Both the position numbers and the translations under genes were made by a program. From the NCBI GenBank assembly GCA_000708835.1, contig DF236975.1, forward strand, positions 124,001 through 188,000: a stretch of 64,000 bases of DNA. Direction: 5' to 3'. This DNA is from Klebsormidium nitens (lineage: Eukaryota; Streptophyta; Klebsormidiophyceae; Klebsormidiales; Klebsormidiaceae). The notes beneath the pieces were generated by a model that saw nothing but the letters and a program-made list of their open reading frames with translations, was not told the origin of the DNA and did no database searches. Shown piece by piece: positions 11,010-23,390 of the stretch. Each line of letters starts with the position of its first letter. The first letter of the stretch is position 1.

Positions 11010-14000
11010 AGCGCCCAAAAGAAGAGAGCAATCCCCGTGACTACCCACTTTTGCGACGAGTTAGTTACTGAGTCAGCGTAGTAAAAGAAGGCGACTGCGG
11101 TGGTGGAGAGCGGGAAGACGAAAGCCCACCACGCAAGCGAGAAGGTAATGCGCAGCACCAAGTGTGCGCGCGTGGCCTGCAAGGATGTGCGAAAGCATGA
11201 CGTCAGCTTTCCGTTCGGCACACGCAAGGCGGCGCTCGCGTAATCGGAAGTAACATATTTAAGGGATGTGTGCTGGACAGGTCTGAATGAAGTGGCTAGA
11301 TTCAAGAGGCTGGTTGGCGGGAAGCTCAAGAGTGCAGAACATCTCAATCACTGTAAAGAAGAGTTATGTCAGCCTACAAAAAAGGACGACATACAGACCC
11401 TGTTTTAGGAACCCAAAACACTTGAGTGAACTAATAGGACAAACCATAGGCGTATTCCGCTGATTGCACGTCCTTTCCAGCACCAAGGACCCAGTTGCTC
11501 ATTCACTCAGAGATACTCATTAAGAAAAAGCGGGGTTGGCTTAGTCTACCCGAGTAAAGCACGGCAGGGTCAGCTTAACCCACCAGAACCACGAAAAGCC
11601 CCAATGCGATGAATGCGAACCCTTTGGACAGGCTGTCGAAATGGCCGGGCCCCTGAATCTTTGACCAGGCTGTAGCCGCCATCGCGGGGGGGCTGATGAA
11701 CAGGAGGTATAGCGGGCCGAGGGGGGGAGGGAGGCGCTGCGATTCGCTCGGCCGCATGTAAACGGTGGTGAAAACGACCACCCAGTGAAGAATTCTGCAG
11801 ATATTGTGGACGCGGCTTTCGTTTATCTTCAACCGTTGAGGCGCGGAAAACTTTTTGCGAAATCCAGCGTACGATGGGAAAGACCCACCCGCTACTCTAG
11901 GAAGGAACCCCGGAGCATTTGCAGTTGACGGGACATCACTTTCCACGAAACAAAGCATTGCTTGAGTCTTATCCTCAACCATTGCTCGGGCTTCTTCATG
12001 CTTTTCTTCGGCCTTCTTCGATTGAGTTCGCTTGTAGTCTAGGCCAAAAGAAAAGGATCTGAGCAGGAATCCGGCACCCTTCTGTGGTCTAATGCCATAA
12101 ATTCTCGAATTGATGGACTTCGTGTCTTCAAGCTTTCTGCCCCAACCTTTGATCCAAAAAGAACGACGCAAGGAATGGTCATAGGGCTCTGCTGGAATCC
12201 TACGTTTCCAAATAACAACTCTAATGTTTGACGTGAGCCAGAAACTCGGAAGTTAAGTACCAGCCCAAGTGAGTGCTTCATAGCCTATACGTAAACGGCA
12301 AGAAAGAGCACAAGCCCAAATAAAGTGATTCATTGCCTAAACGTGGACGGTAAAAAAGACGCTTACCCGAACGAAAACATGAAGAGCGCGGGATCGCGCC
12401 ACCCCGCCCCCGCGAAAGCGAGCGCCGATGCGAAGTTGCCAACGTAAGCGATCTGCGCAATTAAGTTGATCAGCCTCGTCTTAGTGGCGCTTAGCAAAGA
12501 CGTTCCAACGTGTCAAAGCTTCACTCTTTGAGCAAAGTTCAGAGCGAGTCGAGAACCGTAGAACAGAAGGTTGACGAGTCTCTCAAGAACGGCGGCCCCC
12601 AACCTGAGTGGCTGCAGTAGCGGTCGCTCCGAGCCTGCCCTCGCACGCATAGATCCATCGACTGTACAGCAGAATCTCCCAGGCCAGAAGGGGGATTGTG
12701 AAGCCAAGCGCGACGCCCCAGTGTATCGTCTTTCCCGGCCCGTAGATGCGGTCGGTGATCTCCCCCGGGGCCCCCAAGCACAGCAGGAGAGCTGCCCACC
12801 AAGGGGCGATCAGAAAGTTGGTGCGGATCGGGCGAAACTCGAGACGAACCGCCTGCGGAGAGGGATCCCTTCGCGTCGTGCTTGGCTCCGAGTCGCGTCA
12901 CTTGAATATCTGCTTCGATTTTCTTGGGGTGAATTATATTGGTGGTCCCAAGAAGCGCTTCTGAGTGATGGTAGTGGATACATATTCCACACGACAGCCC
13001 CGTTCAAGTAAGTTTCTTGAAGTCGACCCAGGTACTTGAATCCCGTAGCTGTTAAAGCAGAAATTGAGCTCGAACATGTTCGGCGCTCTCACTCATGTTC
13101 AACCATATTCGATCCTGTTCGAGACGGTATATAGCTGAGACGACCAGATTTTAAGCAGGCATGTGGCTTGAATTGGCAGAATAGCCGACTTCCTGGCCAA
13201 AAACGGGACGGAAAAGAACTTCTATGTGATCCACATGGATACTATTTGCGGAAAAGATGTTTTAGCTGCTAAAGCTGAATACGAGTCGCACCTGAGGCCA
13301 GATGAGGAACTTAAGGAGGTACGTGACCGACGTGATCGGAAGGAGCACCACTCCGGCGCACCAGATCCCGAGCGGAATTCCGCTGGGGATGTGGAGGAAG
13401 CGAGTCGCCGGAAGGGTTGTGAGCTGCTGCCAAAGCACTGTCTGGCTGCCGATGCCTGAGCACAGGCAGGGACACTATTACAGACGCAATTAGAATCATC
13501 GTTGAGGGTGCTAATACGTTCCAAAAACCTCGGAGATAATTGACTGGAAGCAGGGAGACTACAACAGCAACTGTTTTTTGCTATAGCTATAGAAAGTGTG
13601 AATACTTGCGAGAGGACTATGACATCCCTTGGGGAGCTGCTATTCAAAATCATTGACCGCAGGAACGCACCAATAGAGAGAGCGCAACTGTGAACCGTGA
13701 TGCTCGGCGACCTCCAAGCCCGCTGTGCAGCGGGCCGGTCGCCTCAGTAGCTACCAGGTGGTCAAACCAGTGGCAATCGAGGGGCAATATTTGCAGTGTT
13801 GCAGACGTGGAAGAGGTCTTGTGGGCCAATCAAGTACTTACTAAAGATCGACGAAGATGGACGAACAGTCCGGGATTTCAATTGGCCCTTACCTAGATTC
13901 ATGCCGAAAGCCGTCACGCGGAAGCGCAGCAGGAATGGCATCTTCTTCGGCGGCTGCTTTCGTTCCTGTTCATCACATTCGCTCTATTAGACTGCATCCA

Positions 14001-14507
14001 GACCTTTGTTGAGCGCATTCAACAAAGAAACAAGAAAGGAAGTGAAGAATACTTGTTGCCTGTCCTGTAAGCGTTGGGGTGTGTCCTCAGGAGCCAGCAA
14101 AAGCACACCAGGAAAAGCTTGAGCCTTGTGGGACTGGAGAAGCACAAAAGGGTGACATGGAGCCAGCAGATGCCAGATGAAAAGACCGCCACGAAACTGG
14201 ACAAAGCACATCAAGCAGCCAATACAAAACTTCAGAAGTCTACAGCCTAAATGATATCAATCAGGTTTCTTTCATAGTTGAACCAAAGCAAAAATAGAAC
14301 TGGACCATAGAACTGGAATATGTAAAACCGCAGAGTAAAACAAGCAAAGGAAGTATCGTGTGCTTGCGGGCCCACCTGCGCCAACGTTCCTGTTTGAATG
14401 CTATCTATGTCCAGTGTGCTGGAAACGTGCAGTCCTTTCGTTTCTGCATCATCTGAGCGCTCCTTCTCGGTTGCAGAGTCACCGGTCCTATTGGCTCGGA
14501 TTCCCAT
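10988..14507 (-). CDS. SLAC1-like anion channel (TDT family), 3'-truncated tandem copy A
   Basis: Seven exons (minus strand, in order): 14507-14376, 13983-13893, 13455-13292, 12852-12604, 12452-12367, 11794-11584 and 11176-10988. Phases agree throughout and give 373 residues. Family landmarks are FRVTAFGMNLG-IGSQTVLW (exons 2-3), PIRTNFLIAPWWAALLLCLG (exon 4), ILHWVVVFTTVYMRP (exon 6) and FSLAWWAFVFP (exon 7). SLAC1/SLAH proteins are ten-helix plasma-membrane chloride/nitrate channels. A charged 44-residue first exon precedes the membrane core, shorter than the regulatory tails of land-plant SLAC1. The C-terminus is abnormal: after LFFWA, where the neighbour B continues for 37 more residues, the frame runs into a telomeric repeat and ends with LFRVLGF, so the last membrane segment is cut short. 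It may be non-functional or altered. Its neighbour B lies upstream in the same orientation, so the pair is a tandem duplication. Confidence 0.87.
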
Positions 14508-15791
14508 TCTGGACGTCTTTGCTCACATACCAATCTTCCTCTCCTTGTCCGCAAATGTAAGCGCTACAAAGTAAGTTACAAAATACCCATCAAGCATTCA
14601 GGCCGCCGCGCATATGCATTCATGGAAGCGCGCAGGATGCTTCTCGAACACCGCTGCAAAGGTCCTGTTTCCGTATCTAGAAGGTATACAGTGCACTCTC
14701 GCAACAGCACAAACGGTTGGTTGCTCGTCTCATCGTCCTTCTTTCAAGTCATGCACGCTGTCACTGCGCTCCTCCGACAAAGCATGAGAAACCCACCATG
14801 ACTTGTAGGCATGTGCGGTTACTGATTTGCAGAGTTCGATTTGAATCTCACGCCCTTTCGATCAGCGTTAGGAATGGCCATCAATGCAACTAGAGCACAT
14901 AAGCTTACCATTCGTAGTACTTAAACACGCAAGGACCGGAGCTGTTGCATCCCCTGGCGCCATGGCGGCTCGCAATCGAGAAGCATGCATCTTCCAGCTC
15001 AACGAGTTTGCATGGCCGCTGGTGCACGGGGCGCTCGTGCGCGGCCGCGTTCTTCCGTACAGCGCGCGCGCGCGCGCCGAGCCATGCAGCTAGCTAGCCG
15101 ACTGGCGGTAGCGGCGCGGCCTGCACGCGAGCAACAAATGAAGCCGCGTCAGATCATGCACGCCCAATTGAGGAAAGCGTGCGCGCGCGTGCGTGCGCTG
15201 TTACATGCTTTTATAGAGCACCAATTAACTTTCTTACGTGATGTGGTCAGTATATCGTATAAGGACCATACGGTAGTAGTGTGGGAAGTTCACTGCACGT
15301 GACTGTACGACCTCGCATCTTTACTTCAAAAGTAGGCAATGACCTGCCCTTAGAAGTGACAACAGCCTCGTCTTCAGTTCTGCTAGATCCGGCCTGCCAT
15401 TTCTCACGAAAGGTTCACAGGGCGAGACTGCAATTTCCCAGATCGTTTTCTTGAGCTTATAGGAGTGGCGTCTAAATATGGCTGCAGTAATGTCATAGAT
15501 CATCGGAAAATACCATCATATTGCACATGCCGTTATAAGAAGGTTCGTGTCACTAGCACGGCGTCACCCATTTTGAGCAACCCGCAAATGAACCAGTCTT
15601 TTCGTTCTGCTCAATGCCGTCTAGCTCAATATTGTACATTTGCATCCACGATCAACTCGTTTTTCCTGGACTTCAACTCGTGTGCTCAAGTTCGCAGTCC
15701 TAGCTCGCGCATGATCTCATCTACAATACTCTTCCAAAAAGCTCTTGCACAGATAAACATTCTAAAAGCTAACCCGTTTTGAGACCCTGCT
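14508..15791. other. Spacer between the two channel genes
   Basis: No further gene is recognised. It should hold the promoter of copy A and the 3' UTR of copy B. A (CG)n-rich tract lies at about 15061-15076, with another CpG-rich run near 15180-15195. Confidence 0.4.
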
Positions 15792-17046
15792 TCATTGTTC
15801 CTCCTCTAGAAGCGACTCAGTAACCTCATCGTCCGGGAACAAAGTCCCTATGCAGAGTTTCCCAAGGCTCACGCACGAGCTAACCAGAAACGCCGCAACT
15901 GACGTCGCCCAAAAGAAGAGCGCCAGCGCGCGCACGACCCATCGTTGCCACGTGTCCGGCATAGCGTCCGCATACAACATGAAACTGACGGCGACCGCCG
16001 CTGTTGGAAACACGAAGCCCCACCAGGCGAAGGAAAACGTCCAATGGAACATGATCTTCCCCCGGGCAGCCTGCAAGGGTTTACGATTTTAGGGCTTCAG
16101 GGTTTTGGGGTTTTGTTGAAGGGAAGGACACGTCATAAATTACAAGGCATACTGGAAGACGCCAACCCTTTCGTACATGATACCAGGGAGAGGTGATTCT
16201 GCCGTTCCGGCTGTCAGCACTTTCTCGTACCTTTCACGAGGGGTAAGCATTCGTGGACGAATGAACCCAAGTCCTTCCATTAGCTTTTCTTTCGACTTTA
16301 ATCGTGTTTTTTGATATGAACGATGGATCAGCTCAACTTCAGTCAGAACAACTCGTGCAACACTACGAAACAACAAGCGAGTAAACCGAACCTTCCGACG
16401 CAGGGCTTCAAGGTTGCCGCCGGTTGCTGAAACCACAAGCAGGTCTAACAGCAAGACCGAGGGCCACAGACTGAGCTTAATCTACAAGAATGTGGTCTTA
16501 TCCACCAAAATGAAACAGAGACCCAGCCCCGCAACGTCGAACTCTTTGAACAGGCTATCCATTCATGGAGCGGCCAGGCCTCTAGATCGAAGATGTCTCA
16601 ATAGCAACAAGCATCTAACCAAAAAATATGAACGCAATATCTCACCAGCACGAGCAACAAACCGAGCGCCGCGAACGTGAACCCTTTCGACAGGCTATTG
16701 AAGCGGCCAGGCCTCTGGATCGAAGCATTTTATACAGCCAAAAACAGCTAACCCAAAAATAAGGAGCGTTAACCCACCAGAACGAGAAACAAACCGAGCG
16801 ACGCGAACGTGAACCCTTTCGACAGGCGGTCAAACTCGCCGGGCCCCTGAATCTCCGCCCAGGCGGTTGCCACTACCGCCGGGGGGGCGATTAGCAGGAA
16901 GTAGAGCGGGGTGAGTGGCCGGGGGAGTTCCTGGGTTTTACCGGGACGCATGTACAGGGTGTTGAAAACGACGAGCCAATGGATGAGCCTGCGAGAAGAG
17001 GCGCGGAGATTGTTAGCGCCGGGTGAAGGAAGTGGCTTCTGGTCAC

Positions 17047-17086
<40 letters not shown>

Positions 17087-20000
17087 ATCATTTAGTATGT
17101 ATAGAGCTTGTACTTCATTGACTGTGTAAGACGTCTCGTTTCTAATATCACCGCGCGAAAGCAAAGCCTTTGTCCGAACCAGATCCGAATTGAAAGTGCG
17201 GTTCAGATCAAACTCAAACAGGTTCAAATCTAATTCGGACCCGCTTCAAGTATCGTCTTCCGACGATGTGCAGAATACAAACTGGTTTTCTTCGATCCGG
17301 CGAAGCTTTGAAGAAAGCGATCCAAGTGAAAGGGGGAGACGATAAGCTTACCCGACTGACAACATGAAGAGCGCTGGATCTGGCCAACCTGCGCGCGCAA
17401 ACGCGATCGCGGATATGAAGTTGCCTTTAAGCGCAATCTGCGATGATCACGATCAGAAGCGTAAAAACAAAATTCTCCAGTGAAGTTTCAGGAAAGACCG
17501 GTTTCGCAGTCCTTGCTTATCTCGGAATGCTGAAAGACAGCGGAAATCATACGCTCGGCCAGACACGAAGTCTAAATGTGCAGATTCAAACCCCGACGTC
17601 CGTCATAACACGTCTTTACCAAGCCTAAGGATGCAGAATCAACGTCCAAATTTTGTGAATCAGGCGTGAACATGTCTTTTCCAGCCGCTCTCGTCTCGTA
17701 CTCTTCAGTCGCAAACAAGAGCTTGAGGGTTGGTCTTTTGACAAACATCATCAAGCGGACCAGTTACTAAGACTCCCAGACGCAATAAGCTAAAGAATGA
17801 ACGAATTGGACATATATAGACATCCCAAACCGATAATCCGGTCACCTGACAAGCTGGATTCGCGGTTGTGGTCAGCCTATCCTCATAGCCATAAATCCAA
17901 TGGCTGTAACGCATAATCATCTCCGACGCGAGCAGGGGTATTGAGAAGGCGAGCGCGGCGCCCCAGTGGATCGATTTCCCCTCCCCGTAGATGCGGTCGG
18001 TGATCTCCCCCGGGGCCCCCAAGCACAGCAGAAGAGCCGCCCACCAAGGGGCGATCAGGAAGTTGGTGCGGATCGGGTGTTGGAACTCCCGGCGCACAGC
18101 CTGAAAAGAAGCGTCGCAGCGAGGGGAGTCCAGGTCTGGCCGTGGAAGAACTAAAAACTTGGCACCGGATTCGTCATCGGGACCGAAAATGAGTTTACCC
18201 TTGTTTGTATCTCCTTTTCTTACCCCACCTGTTCAACGATTCAAAGACCACAAGAGGAAGGACCGGGGGGGCCTCGGGGGGCACTAGCCCCGCCTGAATC
18301 TAGGTGTGAAAGGAAGAGCGGTGACTCGCACCGGGCAGTAAGTCCTCTCAAATTTAGAACCCGTTTTAGCCCAGCGCAGGGACGTCTCGGTGCAAATCTT
18401 GAAGACGGTTCTTCATCACTCCTTGCAGACTTTGACAAATGGGTTCGCGACCCCCGTCAATGGTTGCCGGCAGATGAGCGCCTCTGATTGGTGAGAGAAA
18501 GAGCTGCGCAATCGAAGTCGGGGCGGAAACGCTGGTGATATGACAAGGAGCGAAAGTGGTCGGCATTCTCAACCCGGCCAGGGGAAAACAGAGTGCTCAG
18601 GAATACAGACTTATTCAAAACTCTGCTCGGTCAGCTCGGGAGAAAGAACGGCGTTCCCTGCATGTTGCAACGACCAACGAGACAAATTTACTTACAACAC
18701 GTAACAGTCACCTGAACATGCACAAGAAAGCCCTACAAAAGCCACCCTGAGACTAGTAGGACCCCCTTCCCTGTTGAAGCAGCGGCAACAAAGCGGTGTT
18801 GATCACTTTGGCCCGTTTCGACAAGGTCAGAGAGGGGGAGACATCAGCAGATATCAAGAGAGTCCCGAACCCAAACACCCCGGCTCCTTTGAATGAATCC
18901 GCATCGAACGAAAGCGCCGTCGCAACACGTGTTTCAGCCGTTGCCAAATCGCACATGACCATCGAAATGCTAGCTGTGCTTACCTTGGGCCAGACGAGGA
19001 GCTTGAGCAGGTACGTGACTGGTATGACGAAGAGGAGCAGCACTCCCACGCACCAGACGGCGAGCGATATTCCGCTGGGGATTTGCAGGAAGCGCATCGC
19101 GGGGCTGGCCCCGATCTGCTGCCACAACAGCGCCTGGCTGCCGATGCCTAAAGAAGACGTAATTCCGGGGGTGGTGAAACAGGTTGCAACGGAGGGCTTT
19201 GAACGAGTCGAAGTAGGACGACAATGCTGGAAACGCGAATAGATGGAGGAACGAGAGCGGAAAGGGGAAAGGAAACGAGCGAAAAAGTAGGGTAACGAAT
19301 GTTCTAAAGATTTCGTAAGGAATTGCCTTCCGAGCAGCTTGAGACTTGCCTGTATGAGCTGCAGAGACGCTTCTAAAAGCGAAGGGAAGCCTGAACGATA
19401 CGACATTCGATCAGAGGATATGGCGTATATAGATTCAATCGAAATGAGAAAACCTCTGAAGCGGCAGAGAAACGTCTTTCAAGTAGAACGTCTGAACGAG
19501 AGTCCGTGAACCATTCTGCCTCAGATGCTGATAATGACGCACGCACACAAGACGTTCTACAGGCTTAAATCCATTATTTTAGAAGGAGCTCACAAGAGAA
19601 CGGCCGAGCCAAATAGTGTCGGAGTGCAGAAAAAGGATGCAGAGCGCCTACAAGGGATCTGCCCCACAGACGAGATTTTAGGCGGATGACAGAATGCATA
19701 TAAACCATTAGCTGCAGCTTCCTAGCTTGACAGTGTCCGCAATATGGAAACACGGACACAGAGAAGGGCATTCCAATTGTGCATTGAAAGACCATTTCTT
19801 GCAGAGTAATTGCTTTCATAACATATACATTTTTACCCCTGATTGATGGTACACCATGTTCTGGAACAGGAACTTTAAAGGATCCCAAAAGCACCACCCG
19901 AGCTTCATTGTGAGCAGACTTCTCAGCGCGTTAACCCACCAAGGACCGAGACCTTGCATAGTGATGCAAGATGATAGGCGTTAACGCAACCACTCACCCA

Positions 20001-20694
20001 AATTGATACCAAAGACTGTGGCCTTGAATCTGAGCAAGAACGGCGTCTTGAACTTTACCGATCGGTTCCCCTGCAAACTCTTCTGCAAAGCACAAACGTG
20101 TTAACGCGCTTCTGCAAAGCACGACTCTGCCTGCCACTTGAAAACGAGGGCCAAGAATCCTCAAGTCATGAGAATAGGCGGTTTTCAACCGGGTCTCCCA
20201 GGATGCCTCCACAGAAAACTTCACATTGTCAGTCAACCACTGCTCAGTAAGGGGTCAGTCCTAGTTGCTGCAATCATAACTACTGCGCATTGAAACTATT
20301 GAACCGGAAGTAGGATCTACATACTTCAGCCATGCATAGACTCTCGCAAATTGTTCCTTGGTATGAGCCCTGCTGTGACTTGCTGAGCGCCAATCGCAGA
20401 CTCCTAAACTGAGGATGGCGCACAGAGGGTGTCACTTTTACAATGCAAGAACAGCATCTGGCTAAAGACCTCCGTACCGCAAACATGGGCCAAAGTGGCC
20501 ATTTCATCCTGAAGATCTCATTTCAAAAGATGATGACCTGATGATGGCTCATGAGAGGCGCACTTTCGATTCTATAACCCACGCGCCTGATTGCTCTCCA
20601 GGTCCTTCTCAATGGGCACACTCCCCTCCCCATCACTTGTCCACCGGCCCCCCTCCGTTGCACTTCCAATGGAAGTCTCTCTTTCAGTCGTCAT
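15792..20694 (-). CDS. SLAC1-like anion channel (TDT family), tandem copy B
   Basis: Exons (minus strand): tentative 20694-20587, then 20082-19998, 19147-18984, 18100-17846, 17437-17352, 16988-16778 and 16070-15792, giving 395 residues. Exons 3, 5 and 6 have exactly the lengths of copy A (164, 86 and 211 nt) with matching phases. Landmarks are TPFLLRFKATVFGINLG, GIGSQALLWQQ, PIRTNFLIAPWWAALLLCLG, LIHWLVVFNTLYMRP and FSFAWWGFVFP. The C-terminal LFPDD motif matches the LFPND-type end of plant SLAC1, so the family assignment is strong. The predicted role is a plasma-membrane anion channel; kinase control by ABA signalling is known for land-plant SLAC1 but not shown here. Exon 1 is weak: it is in phase and resembles exon 1 of copy A (GSATE...), but its donor would be GC (CAG|GCGCGT). 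Intron 6 holds two duplicated exon-6 tails. The telomere-like GATTTTAGGG near 16085 lies beside the last acceptor. Confidence 0.87.
16085..16116 (+). repeat. Degenerate telomere-like motif at an acceptor site
   Basis: A GATTTTAGGG / CAGGGTTTTGGGGTTTT stretch lies just upstream (minus strand) of the last exon of channel copy B, within its acceptor tract. It may be a decayed interstitial telomeric repeat or chance; on the minus strand it forms part of the pyrimidine-rich region. Confidence 0.4.
16500..16852 (-). repeat. Triplicated tail of exon 6 plus splice donor in channel B
   Basis: Three copies of a roughly 130-140-bp unit lie head to tail: 16773-16852 (the real exon end), 16641-16722 and 16500-16589. 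Each carries the coding sequence for IQxPGxFxxLSKGFTF and a GT donor (GTGGGT, GTGAGA and GTGGAT respectively). The intronic bases between copies are also similar (AACCCAAAAATAAGGAGCGT versus AACCAAAAAATATGAACGCA). The middle copy is intact as protein; the distal copy has frame damage. Confidence 0.85.
17050..17084. repeat. (AT)n microsatellite
   Basis: A perfect AT dinucleotide run of about 17 units lies in intron 5 of channel copy B. It is likely length-polymorphic. Confidence 0.95.
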
Positions 20695-21739
20695 CGCTGC
20701 AGCTCCTCCTTTCCCGGGACCTTTACGCTCTTCAGTTTCTCCCCTTTCTGTATACAATCTCTGAAGTGACCTCGATTGTAGACATCAGGTGGGTCAGCTC
20801 AGTAGGATTTTGGCTCTGCTTGAGTGTTCAGCTCAGAAAGTAGGTGCAGTTTGAGAGTCACTAGCTGCAGACTCCACCAGTGCGCTCCACATTGCAGCCT
20901 TCGTGGGCAGTTCTTTGTTCCGCAACAACCTACTCCAGGTGTTGCAATCTGGCCCTCCGTTTGTTTTTGTTTCTGTTGAATATCAGATTCGCGCTCCCGG
21001 CCTGTGCGCCAGTTCAGGCAGTGGTTCACAACCCCAGCTTAGCTGCTTTTCCAGAACTCTGCTTCGCCGGACGCCTCGACACTAGATGAGCGCATTGATT
21101 AGACATCAACGAGTACAATGTACCTATACACTGTACAGTAAACATATATCCCGGATTGCGGGGAGTGTGCTGGCTGCATTCAATGCAGGGGCGTTTGGAG
21201 CAGTCCCAGTCTCAGTCCTTTCTTCTATCGCCAAAGTGTCTTGATTCAGAATGAGTACAGCTGGAAGCAAGACACTCAACACGAGATCCTGCCACGATCT
21301 TCCACTCTGAAGAATCGAGTATAATAGAAGCCTCAGAAGTACCTATGTGAAAAGGGTGTGAACACCAAAGCCTAAGGAAGAGACCTGGGGGAGTGCACGC
21401 TACAGGTCACTGCCACCTGGCACCGCATTAGCGCTCGATGTCACGGTGTTGCAAATTTATCGACGGTGACGGTTGACCGTGACTGTCGTTCGTGCGGCAG
21501 CGCCCGGGGGACATGTAGGATAGGTACTGGCAACCTTCGCTTGTGAATGAAGAGTCGCTTGAACTTAGATCTGAGTACCCCGGGCACACAAACTATAAAA
21601 CCTAACCCAAACATTTACGCGCTCCGCACCCGAACCCACCCTAACCACCAAAACCAACCCCACCCGTCCCCCGGGCGCCTAGTTTCCGTCAGTTCAAGCG
21701 AACGTGGCCAAACTAGGTATAGTTATACTTGGGATAGTT
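20695..21739. other. Intergenic stretch left of assembly gap
   Basis: No gene is recognised. The last ~150 bases are rich in CCTAACC/CCAACCC-like C-rich motifs and contain the dispersed 23-bp element at 21654-21676. Confidence 0.4.
21654..21676 (+). repeat. Dispersed 23-bp C-rich element, copy 1
   Basis: Exactly matches 30728-30750 over 23 bases (core ACCCCACCCGTCCCCCGGGC). Both copies are preceded by CCTAA-containing C-rich DNA. It may be the end of a mobile element family; too short to classify. Confidence 0.7.
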
Positions 21740-21969
21740 NNNNNNNNNNNNNNNNNNNNNNNNNNNNNNNNNNNNNNNNNNNNNNNNNNNNNNNNNNNNN
21801 NNNNNNNNNNNNNNNNNNNNNNNNNNNNNNNNNNNNNNNNNNNNNNNNNNNNNNNNNNNNNNNNNNNNNNNNNNNNNNNNNNNNNNNNNNNNNNNNNNNN
21901 NNNNNNNNNNNNNNNNNNNNNNNNNNNNNNNNNNNNNNNNNNNNNNNNNNNNNNNNNNNNNNNNNNNNN
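21740..21969. other. Assembly gap (run of N)
   Basis: 230 undetermined bases. Any frame read across this interval is meaningless. Confidence 1.
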
Positions 21970-22125
21970 AGTCTGCGTCATTCTATAGGTCAGGAGAACC
22001 AACAGAGGGTTGCTAGCTTTGTTAGAGAGGCGTTTAGGACTCGAGACTACATTCAGACCTTGTCTCATGAGCCACCCATGGCTCCTACGGGACTATAAAA
22101 TAAATTGATTGATTGATTGAGGTAC
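21970..22125 (+). mobile_element. Probable 3' end of another non-LTR element with TTGA-repeat tail
   Basis: Immediately right of the gap, a 42-codon frame (SLRHSIGQENQQRVASF...) ends at a TAA and is followed by AAATAAATTGATTGATTGATTG. A short frame end followed by a simple tetranucleotide tail is the usual 3' end of a LINE-type element whose body would lie in the gap. There is no RT motif in the visible part, so this is inference. Confidence 0.45.
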
Positions 22126-23390
22126 ATGAAGGCACCAGGCTTTCATGCAGCTCGGCAAGGGCGCGCGGCCGGGCGGCGCAAGTGAAAGTACTAGGTGCGG
22201 CCGCGTGAAGCGCTTCGCGTAGATCGACGGTCAGCATGAACACGAGTCTGCGGACTTTGAAAGCAGTTGGGGACGTTTCAGCTTGGCTGGCAGCCAGACA
22301 AGCCTGTCCAGCGTCCAGAGCAGTCTGGAGTGCTTCAAGTCCCCCCCGGGCTCGAAAAGACTAGTGCCTGGCTCTGGCAGGCCGCGCCGTAGCACGCTTT
22401 GAAACCGTCCATTTCCGCCGCTGCAGATAATCGACCGTCAAGGCCAGCTCGCAAACCTGAATGTACCGAATTCAGGGGGGTTGGAGGACGGGGGATTACG
22501 CGCTTCTGCTCATCGAAATTGCAGCACGGGCAGGAGCGGCATCTGCTGCTTTCTCTACAGGCTCTAGAGTTTTAAGTGGAAGAGAGCTTGGCAGCTGCTG
22601 CGTTGCTGGAGGCGAGCTTTTGATCAAGCGGTGCAGCAATATCTGCTGGCAGCTTGCCGCAATTGGATAAAGCTCTCGGTGGTAAGCTGTGTCCTTTGCT
22701 TTTCAGCAACAGTCTGCGGCTCTTGTCAATTAAATGGCAATGCTGACACTTGGAGTTGTTTCAATTGTTGCAAGTGGACGCTCATGTTCATTGCAACTGA
22801 TTCTGCCGTGCAACTGACGTGTTTTTCACCAGATTTCGAGTCCCCTGCCTACCTCTCAGTAGTCGGAAGTCGTTGGTCGAACACCTGCTTGCCTAGGCCA
22901 GCATGCATTAGCTCTCTGCATGGAGAATGCTGTTTGACTGTTGGCTGGTTTGGTAGATTAAGCAAGAGCGGTCTGCCCTTGATCAGGCTCTGTGGGCTTA
23001 TACAAATTGACCGCCGTTGTTCCTAGATGTCTTCTTTTGGAAGATGGCCCATCTAGCATGGGCGTGAGCACATTTTCTGCAGAAGTGATGATACTGAAAT
23101 CGGCATTGCAAACGGTGACTTTTGACATAAGCTAAAGGTTCTGGTTGACGCACTAGCTATGGCCTCCGGCTTTGACCACCATGAAGCCCGCTTCAAAAAG
23201 GGGGCGCTAGACATGATGTGATTCTTTTTTTTGAGATAGGCACAGAAAACATGCAGCGCCCGTACGCAAGGGCGCTGGTCAGCACGCCGGACATATGCTA
23301 CCCCTCTGCCATACATTGGTTGACGCTGATTGCCCCAGGCAGTTTGTACGTGCATTTGACTTCTTCAATAATACTGCAGATCACCCAATC
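22126..23390. other. Intergenic stretch upstream of TSPO
   Basis: No coding region recognised. GC-rich at 22140-22400. The right part should hold the TSPO promoter and 5' UTR. Confidence 0.4.

Noticed and set aside
21547-22098. Open frame running through the N gap
   Set aside because: The frame exists only because undetermined bases cannot give stops.
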